Positions 55,319 to 60,081 of a stretch of DNA of 60,081 nt are shown here, piece by piece. Below the pieces are notes generated by a model that saw nothing but the letters and a program-made list of their open reading frames with translations, did no database searches and was not told where the DNA came from. Numbering within the stretch: the stretch's first letter is position 1; each line of letters begins with the position of its first letter. The position numbers and the translations under genes are program-made. The DNA comes from Hyphomicrobiales bacterium (GTDB lineage Bacteria > Pseudomonadota > Alphaproteobacteria > Rhizobiales > Xanthobacteraceae), in contig PNAI01000017.1 in NCBI GenBank assembly GCA_003169835.1, positions 6,166 through 66,246 of the forward strand, given 5' to 3'.

Positions 55319-56078
55319 CGTTTCGCGCTGGCTGCGTCGCTCGCTGACAGAAATCACGATGCCGACAACAAGAAGCGCTGTGTTGGAGAAATTAACGCCG
55401 GTGCAGCCGACCCCGACCGTGCAGCCGCGGCTTGCAAAGTGGCGCGATAAAGATTTGCGCTCAAAACCCGCGGTGAGTAACAAGAAAAGCAAGTCCGAGC
55501 ACGCTGCAAAAACGTCAGACATTTCGGCGAGTAGCTTGCCACGAGCCAAACCCCTCGACGGTGAGGGACTGGACGGCAACGACGTATTGCATGTGCTCGA
55601 GGATGTGACTTCGGCCGCAGCCAAGTCCGCCGAGGATTATCGCTCATGGATGTTCGAGCAGGCGAAAACTAACATCAACACCGCGCTGGGCTATACGAGC
55701 GGCCTTGCCGCTGCGAGTTTATCCGCCCGCTTAGACGTATTCTCGGTGAGCCGCGAGCACAAACGGCACAAAGACCCCGGTATCTCGAAACCCGAACAGG
55801 ATGTCTCAGCTCCAGAAAAAGCCGCCGCGGAATATTGTTCTCAGGCGTTCGACCTTGTAGTGACCAACGTGACGGCCACGTTGGAATATGCCAAACGGTT
55901 GAGCAATGTAAAATCTCCTGCGGAATTCGTCGTGCTATCAACCAGCCACGCGCGCAATCAGGTCGAACTGGCCCGGCTGTACAGGGCGGCACTCGGGGCG
56001 CTTTTGAAGTCGACAGCTCTGGTCAATGCCGAGCGGTTGAACGCCAGCATTGCGAAGGTTCTTACTGAACCAAAGTGA
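55287..56078 (+). CDS. Phasin-domain protein, partner candidate of the ParA-type ATPase
   Basis: Phasins coat polyhydroxyalkanoate granules. The 263-residue protein has a C-terminal phasin-type amphipathic helical region (about residues 182-250; YAKRLSNVKSPAEFVVLSTS followed by HARNQVELARLYRAA), and a second weaker helical segment (about 98-150) with AKSAEDYRSWMFEQAKTNIN. Unusually for a phasin (normally 100-200 residues) it has a basic N-terminal extension: RWLRR at 14-18 and a Lys/Arg-rich stretch at 48-69. Short basic N-terminal peptides are what ParA partners often use to stimulate ATP hydrolysis. Overlaps the ParA gene by 32 bp. Confidence 0.8.
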   Translation: MNKLQSGQSASVSRWLRRSLTEITMPTTRSAVLEKLTPVQPTPTVQPRLAKWRDKDLRSKPAVSNKKSKSEHAAKTSDISASSLPRAKPLDGEGLDGNDVLHVLEDVTSAAAKSAEDYRSWMFEQAKTNINTALGYTSGLAAASLSARLDVFSVSREHKRHKDPGISKPEQDVSAPEKAAAEYCSQAFDLVVTNVTATLEYAKRLSNVKSPAEFVVLSTSHARNQVELARLYRAALGALLKSTALVNAERLNASIAKVLTEPK

Positions 56079-56092
56079 AACGCAGCGCCCTT

Positions 56093-56262
56093 GGGGTCGG
56101 GGGTTCGAGCCCCTCTTGCGGCACCACCACTTTTACCAACCGGAAATTGGTCTGCAGCGTACCGGAGCGTATCCCTGTGCAATCGGGAGACGTTGAAAAG
56201 GTTGTCTCAAAGGCGTGGCGGAGTGCTGGCGAAGGCCGCGGTTACACGGCGGTTACATGTTC
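56093..56262 (+). repeat. 170-bp direct repeat, right copy; likely remnant attachment site
   Basis: Matches 54325-54494 end to end with scattered substitutions. It contains only the 3' part of a tRNA-Thr (T-arm, acceptor 3' strand and CCA), with one difference (gagcccc for gagtccc). No 5' half precedes it, so it is not a tRNA gene. It begins 15 bp after the phasin stop. Confidence 0.85.
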
Positions 56263-56305
56263 ACTTGCGGACCAGCAGCTAACTGCCGACAATTGAGGGG
56301 AGAAC

Positions 56306-56568
56306 GATGACTGCCGGCACGCGTCTCGGGGGGTGTCTTGGCCAAACTTAGGAAAACTGTCACGCTTGAAACGGCGTTCGGCGTTTATGTTGTTGATGAA
56401 TTGGTGGGAGAAGGCGGCGCTGGCCGAGTTTTTGGGGGCAAATCACCCGACGGCGCTCAGATAGCCGTAAAAGTTCTTTCAGAAAGCCGCGTGACTTCTG
56501 ACAAACGGCGTCGCTTCAAGAACGAGATCGCATTCCATTTGGGACTTTTGCAACACAATCGGCACTAA
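56306..56568 (+). pseudogene. Broken serine/threonine protein kinase gene, N-lobe only
   Basis: Residues read from 56338 (LAKLRKTVTLETAFGVYVVD) give a kinase glycine loop ELVGEGGAGRVFGG and the ATP-binding lysine in IAVKVLSESR. The frame stops at 56568, just before the sequence that would lead to the catalytic loop, so the C-lobe is gone. A strong Shine-Dalgarno (GAGGGGAGA) and ATG at 56306 lie in another frame that ends after 14 codons. One extra base in the G6 run at 56328-56333 would join that ATG to the kinase frame, so a 5' frameshift and a 3' truncation are both likely. Confidence 0.7.
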
Positions 56569-56709
56569 GCAGACTTGTGATATGTGCGGTTTCGCCCCCG
56601 AGTTAGACCGCCGCTTGCACAATCGGCTCATGTAATTCTTCAACCCAAACTATCTGTTGGATCACCTCAACACCGCTCGGTCCCTTCTCGACCGAGAAGT
56701 GAATGACTC

Positions 56710-56976
56710 CTACCGAGGAAACACGTGCGCTTTTTCCAGTCCGCACACCCGGCATTTAAACGTGTCCATCTTTTCGGTCCCGTGGCCGGTCGGCTCGAGA
56801 TTGGATTGTTGACTGTACGTCCCGGCGCACCGCGGGCATTGGCTGAACAGGCCGATCTTGGTTTTGAAATTGACCAGCCATTTTAGAGATTCGCGGCGAG
56901 CTGGTTCATTGAGCCTCATCGCATAGTCGACGGCGTCCCGTTTCAATTCGTCTTGGAACTTCAGTGCATCACGCAT
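56710..56976 (-). CDS. Small zinc-ribbon protein of unknown function
   Basis: I do not recognise the family. The 88-residue product has an N-terminal helical part (KFQDELKRDAVDYAMRLNEP) and a C-terminal four-cysteine ribbon: CPRC near residues 48-51 and CRVC near 75-78, separated by 23 residues. This spacing fits a structural zinc site. No promoter or partner is obvious. It lies within the accessory segment right of the second 170-bp repeat. The stretch 56569-56709 before it has no gene that I can support. Confidence 0.55.
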   Translation of the reverse strand: MRDALKFQDELKRDAVDYAMRLNEPARRESLKWLVNFKTKIGLFSQCPRCAGTYSQQSNLEPTGHGTEKMDTFKCRVCGLEKAHVFPR

Positions 56977-57080
56977 TTGTATGTCTGCCTCGCGGGGTGA
57001 GTGAGTGCGGCCTTGTCGAGTGTCAACAATCGTATAGTTTGAGGATCGAGGCGCGCGACGGTCAGGTCACGTCTGAACGC

Positions 57081-57923
57081 TCATACGTAGTGTCCGAAGG
57101 GCACAATCTTGTTGTTGGTGTCATGCCCGATGTCGGCGCGTCCCAACCAAGGAATTCGGGCCCTCTGGCACCAGTAACGGGCGATCTCTTCTTCGTTCAT
57201 TCCGAAATCCGGTTCGTTCGGGGTGATGGCGCTGCAACGACCAAGCATGATGCCCGACACCCGCCTGATTTCGGCGTTGCTGGTAATATGAAATAGCGAT
57301 CTATCAATTCGGTACATTGCCTCCCCCACTTCCTCCAGCATCAGAACGTGTCCGCCGAGGTCGGGTTGTAGCGGTGTGCCAAGCAACTGGCTGAGGATCA
57401 TGATGTTGAATGCAGCGGACTTCTTCCCGCTGCGGACCGTCGGCTCCAACACCTCTGGCGACCGATCGACCATCCAGGCCAGCGCTCGCCCAACCGCTGC
57501 GTCCCCACCGTCTCGGAGAATGTCCTGCGCCACGGGACCGTGTGCCACGGATTCGAACCCGGCCCGGTATAAAGCGGCAAGCAGCATACCGGCATCACTA
57601 TAGCCCATGTATGCTTTTTGTCTGGCCGTCTCCGTCATCCCAGACATAACCGCTTCGACCACGCGACAGGAACCGTAGCCGCCGCGCGCGACCCACACCG
57701 CGTCGTAGCTCTCGTCATTGGCGATGTCGAGAAAGGCCTGCGCGCGCGCCTCGTCGTCGCCTGCGAAATGTCCGTGCGATGCGAAGCACTGCGGGTGGAA
57801 AAAGATCTCGGGCGTCCTGTCCGGGTACAGACGTCCGGCCAACGTCGGCACCCTCAACGCAACTTCAGGAGATATGCGCGACGCCGGCGCGACGACGCCG
57901 ATCTTGCATCTCTCTTTGCTCAT
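57081..57923 (-). CDS. LD-carboxypeptidase, peptidase family S66 (LdcA/MccF-like)
   Basis: Family S66 enzymes remove the terminal D-Ala from cell-wall tetrapeptides (LdcA) or cleave microcin C-type nucleotide peptides (MccF). The 280-residue protein has the N-terminal IGVVAPASRISPE, the nucleophile Ser85 in VARGGYGSCR, an acidic pair in VLMLEEVGEAMYRID for the catalytic Glu (about 197-201) and His267 in GHDTNNKIVPFG, so the Ser-Glu-His triad is complete. ATG 57923 begins the domain. The start faces that of the Mur-ligase gene, with 53 bp between them, so a shared bidirectional promoter region is likely and a role in muropeptide recycling is favoured over microcin immunity. Confidence 0.88.
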   Translation of the reverse strand: MSKERCKIGVVAPASRISPEVALRVPTLAGRLYPDRTPEIFFHPQCFASHGHFAGDDEARAQAFLDIANDESYDAVWVARGGYGSCRVVEAVMSGMTETARQKAYMGYSDAGMLLAALYRAGFESVAHGPVAQDILRDGGDAAVGRALAWMVDRSPEVLEPTVRSGKKSAAFNIMILSQLLGTPLQPDLGGHVLMLEEVGEAMYRIDRSLFHITSNAEIRRVSGIMLGRCSAITPNEPDFGMNEEEIARYWCQRARIPWLGRADIGHDTNNKIVPFGHYV

Positions 57924-57976
57924 CCAAGCGCCCCAATCCAGTTGTACCTCATCGGCAACGCTTGTAGATTTCGCCG

Positions 57977-59416
57977 ATGTCCCAACTTGGAGATTACTTT
58001 TTCTGCGGCATCGGCGGTAGCGGTATGACCCCTCTTGCATTGATCATCCAGGCCAGGGGTGGACGGGTAGAGGGTTCTGACCGCGCGCTTGACCAGGGGC
58101 GCAATGCAGAAAGGTTTGATTTCTTGCGTTCACGTGGCGTGCTGTTGCATCCGCAGGATGGCAGCGGCATTCGTCGGGCCGGTCAGATCTTGGTCACCTC
58201 CGCCGCTGTTGAAGAGACGATCCCCGACGTGCAAGCGGCGCGTCGTATCGGTGCCACCATCACAACCCGCGCCAAGCTTCTCGCCCAGCTTTTCAACAGT
58301 GCCGCTTTGGGTGTTGGTGTCGCCGGCACAAGCGGTAAGTCCACCACGGTCGGCATGATTGGGTGGATTCTGCATCGCGCTGGCAGAAACCCTACGATTA
58401 TGAACGGCGCAGATATGAAAAATTTCATCGATGCGGGCTCACCTTTTGCCAGCGCCAGAGTCGGCGAGGGCAACATTTTCGTCAGTGAAGTGGACGAGAG
58501 CGATGGCTCGATTGCGTTTTTCGAACCCCGCGTAGCGGTAGTGAACAATATTTCCCTGGATCACAAATCACTAGACGAACTGCGCAGCCTTTTTCGCGGC
58601 TTCATCGCCGGGGCGCAGAGGGTGGTGCTGAATCTCGACAATGCGGAAACCGCGGCGATCTCGGTAGATTTAGATCCAAAACAAGTGGAGACCTACAGTC
58701 TGCGTTCCACCCACGCACATCTGCTCGCCTCTTCGCCGGCCCCGTCGCCGACTGGAATCGTATTCCAGGTGAGGGCGCGTGATACCGGTGAGACCGTCGG
58801 CGTGGCACTGAAAGTTCCAGGGCTGCATAATGTGGCCAACGCACTCGCCGCCCTGAGTGCCGCGAAGGCATGTGGCGTGAGCCTCGCACAGGCTGCGGCC
58901 CACTTAAGTGAGTTCAGCGGGATCCGCCGGCGACTGGAGGTCGTGGGGATCGCAAATGAAATAACCATCATCGATGACTTTGCCCACAATCCCGACAAGA
59001 TATCGGCCACGCTTGAAACCTTGCATGCGTTTCCCGGTCGCCTGCTGGTGATGTTTCAGCCTCATGGCTACCTCCCGATTCGTATAATGAGGGAAGGCTT
59101 GGTGGACTGCTTTGTGCGCGGATTGCACGATGAGGACGTCTTGGTCATGCCGGAGCCCGCATATTTCGGCGGCACCGTCGACCGTAGCGTTAGGAGCCGC
59201 GACATTATTCGCGAAATTGAACGGCAAGGCCGAAAGGCCTTTGCTTTTCCAGACCGAAGTACCTGCGGCAATACTCTGGTCAAGCTAGCCCGTCCTAATG
59301 ATCGCATCGTGATCATGGGCGCGCGCGACGATTCGCTTTCGCAGTTCGCACATGAACTCCTTCGACGGCTTACGTTGACAAGAGCTAGCGGCTCAATTGC
59401 CGCTGGTGATTTCTAG
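57977..59416 (+). CDS. Mur ligase family protein (MurC/Mpl-like)
   Basis: ATP-dependent amide ligase. The 479-residue protein has all three Mur domains: FCGIGGSGMTPLALI for UDP-MurNAc binding (residues 9-23), the P-loop GVAGTSGKSTT (114-124), SEVDESDGSI and VVNNISLDH in the central domain, and LHNVANALAA, GIRRRLEVVG and DDFAHNPDKI (333-342) in the last. The opening and GIRRRLE resemble MurC and Mpl rather than MurD, E or F; VVNNISLDHKSLDEL resembles Mpl. The P-loop has Ser119 where MurC and Mpl usually have His. Being outside the dcw cluster and facing an LdcA-like gene, it most likely ligates recycled peptide to UDP-MurNAc, but the substrate is unproven. Confidence 0.85.
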   Translation: MSQLGDYFFCGIGGSGMTPLALIIQARGGRVEGSDRALDQGRNAERFDFLRSRGVLLHPQDGSGIRRAGQILVTSAAVEETIPDVQAARRIGATITTRAKLLAQLFNSAALGVGVAGTSGKSTTVGMIGWILHRAGRNPTIMNGADMKNFIDAGSPFASARVGEGNIFVSEVDESDGSIAFFEPRVAVVNNISLDHKSLDELRSLFRGFIAGAQRVVLNLDNAETAAISVDLDPKQVETYSLRSTHAHLLASSPAPSPTGIVFQVRARDTGETVGVALKVPGLHNVANALAALSAAKACGVSLAQAAAHLSEFSGIRRRLEVVGIANEITIIDDFAHNPDKISATLETLHAFPGRLLVMFQPHGYLPIRIMREGLVDCFVRGLHDEDVLVMPEPAYFGGTVDRSVRSRDIIREIERQGRKAFAFPDRSTCGNTLVKLARPNDRIVIMGARDDSLSQFAHELLRRLTLTRASGSIAAGDF

Positions 59417-59625
59417 TCAACCAACGGCACGGGTCGCGCTTAGCTGCACTTTGCGAAGGGCATCGTAATCGGATGCATTCGTGAGGGCGTCTATCTTTCG
59501 TAGTGCAAAATGACGCGATTGGCACGAAACCGACCTTCCTCCATGCCCGCAATTTGGTCGGTAACGCGGCTTACTACGGATGAGAAATTAAACTGAACGC
59601 GACTTCTGCTTAGTCTGCTTATGCT

Positions 59626-59937
59626 CTACAACACTGCGTCTTTAGCAGCTTTTACTGGCCGAGCCCTAACGATCTTTCGAGCCGGCTTCGCCTTAAATAT
59701 TGTTGGCTCCTTTGTGAACGGATTGATGCCGCTCCGCTCCTGTGTGGCGGGCTTCTTGATAACAACAAACTTGGCAAATCCAGGCACAAGGAAGGCTCCT
59801 GATTTCTTGAGTTCCTTGTAGCCAATCTCAGCAAGCGACTCGATAGCGCCTTTAACGTCCTTCCGCGTCATATTGCTTTTCGAATGCTGCTCAGCGATGT
59901 TTTGAATGAGTTCCGACTTCGACATCAACTTGGTCAT
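59626..59937 (-). CDS. HU-family DNA-binding protein with a basic C-terminal tail
   Basis: Nucleoid-associated protein of the HU/IHF family. The 103-residue protein starts MTKLMSKSELIQNIAEQHSK, followed by MTRKDVKGAIESLAEIGYKE and the beta-arm GINPFTKEPTIF with the conserved proline. After the normal HU end there is a basic, Ala/Pro/Val-rich tail (KPARKIVRARPVKAAKDAVL), like histone-H1-type extensions. ATG 59937 has an excellent GGAGGA site; longer readings are less likely. It is divergent from the ihfB type at 12 kb and probably belongs to the accessory segment. The stretch 59417-59625 before it holds no gene I can support. Confidence 0.85.
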   Translation of the reverse strand: MTKLMSKSELIQNIAEQHSKSNMTRKDVKGAIESLAEIGYKELKKSGAFLVPGFAKFVVIKKPATQERSGINPFTKEPTIFKAKPARKIVRARPVKAAKDAVL

Positions 59938-60081
59938 GTCTCCTCCATATTTTCGTACTGTGTCTGGCTTCTCGGCGCGCATGAGCAGCGTCGGCGAATT
60001 TCTCGTTTGGAAATAATGGTATTGTCAGTCAGGAGTTGGTGTAGACCGATCACTTGACCTTGAGCTTTACCGCAGACTCTT

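Noticed and set aside
56093..56128. A second tRNA-Thr gene
   Set aside because: Only the T-arm, acceptor 3' strand and CCA are present; the sequence before it is the end of the phasin gene and has no D-arm or anticodon arm.
56630..56710. Short open stretch reading FNPNYLLDHLNTARSLLDRE on the plus strand, possibly a gene remnant
   Set aside because: It has no start, is shorter than 30 codons of protein-like sequence and could not be assigned to a family; it may be a leftover of a lost gene but I cannot support it.
57081..57923. Microcin C immunity gene (mccF)
   Set aside because: The S66 triad would allow it, but no microcin biosynthesis or transport genes are near, and the neighbouring Mur ligase fits cell-wall recycling better.

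Overview
The window reads as chromosomal DNA of an alphaproteobacterium of the order Hyphomicrobiales (Rhizobiales), in the Bradyrhizobium/Xanthobacteraceae neighbourhood. The evidence is a high G+C sequence with strongly biased third positions, core gene orders typical of that order (hpf-ptsN; cmk-rpsA-sppA-ihfB-lapA-trpF-trpB-trpA-accD-folC; divL-tsaE/amgK-murU-addB-addA-trxA; hemC/tsaD-gpsA; hemD-mitofilin-hemY), AccD without zinc cysteines, and several families of dispersed palindromic elements.

Layout. 1-5.5 kb: hpf, ptsN, a DUF1150/Hsp20 heat-shock pair behind an RpoH-type promoter, a mandelate-racemase-like enzyme convergent with a gamma-resorcylate-decarboxylase-like amidohydrolase, a GIY-YIG protein, tRNA-Ala(GGC) and a FYDLN-type zinc protein. 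5.5-18.5 kb: aroA, cfa, then the long forward block cmk to folC (translation, IHF, tryptophan, malonyl-CoA, folate). 18.5-30.5 kb: a reverse-strand run encoding thioredoxin, AddAB recombination nuclease, MurU and AmgK (cell-wall sugar recycling, AmgK fused to TsaE) and a DivL-type sensor with Tyr in place of the phospho-accepting His. 30.7-43.6 kb: desaturase, Rrf2 regulator, dut, coaBC with an added ribbon-helix-helix domain, ubiB, ubiE/mutM, an enoyl-CoA hydratase, a secreted protease-like protein lacking its catalytic His, a MoeB-like enzyme, an SH3 protein, an SDHAF4-like factor and a nuclease. 43.6-54.3 kb: acs, gpsA, tsaD, a higBA toxin-antitoxin module sitting between a 23-bp direct repeat, hemC, hemD, a mitofilin and hemY.

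54.3 kb to the right end is accessory. A tRNA-Thr(CGT) gene is followed by a 170-bp segment (tRNA 3' end plus downstream DNA) that recurs 1,768 bp further on. Between the copies lie only a ParA-type ATPase and an overlapping phasin-domain gene. Beyond the second copy come a broken protein-kinase gene, a small zinc-ribbon protein, a divergent LD-carboxypeptidase/Mur-ligase pair and an HU-like protein with a basic tail. No integrase is visible inside the window.

Most original signals: (1) the ParA + phasin pair, a plausible granule-positioning module on an integrative element; (2) the LdcA-like/Mpl-like pair, which would supply the peptide branch of peptidoglycan recycling alongside the AmgK-MurU sugar branch elsewhere in the window; (3) the higBA insertion whose flanking repeat copies the hemC translation-start region. 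All gene calls come from reading the sequence and family knowledge; no database search was run.
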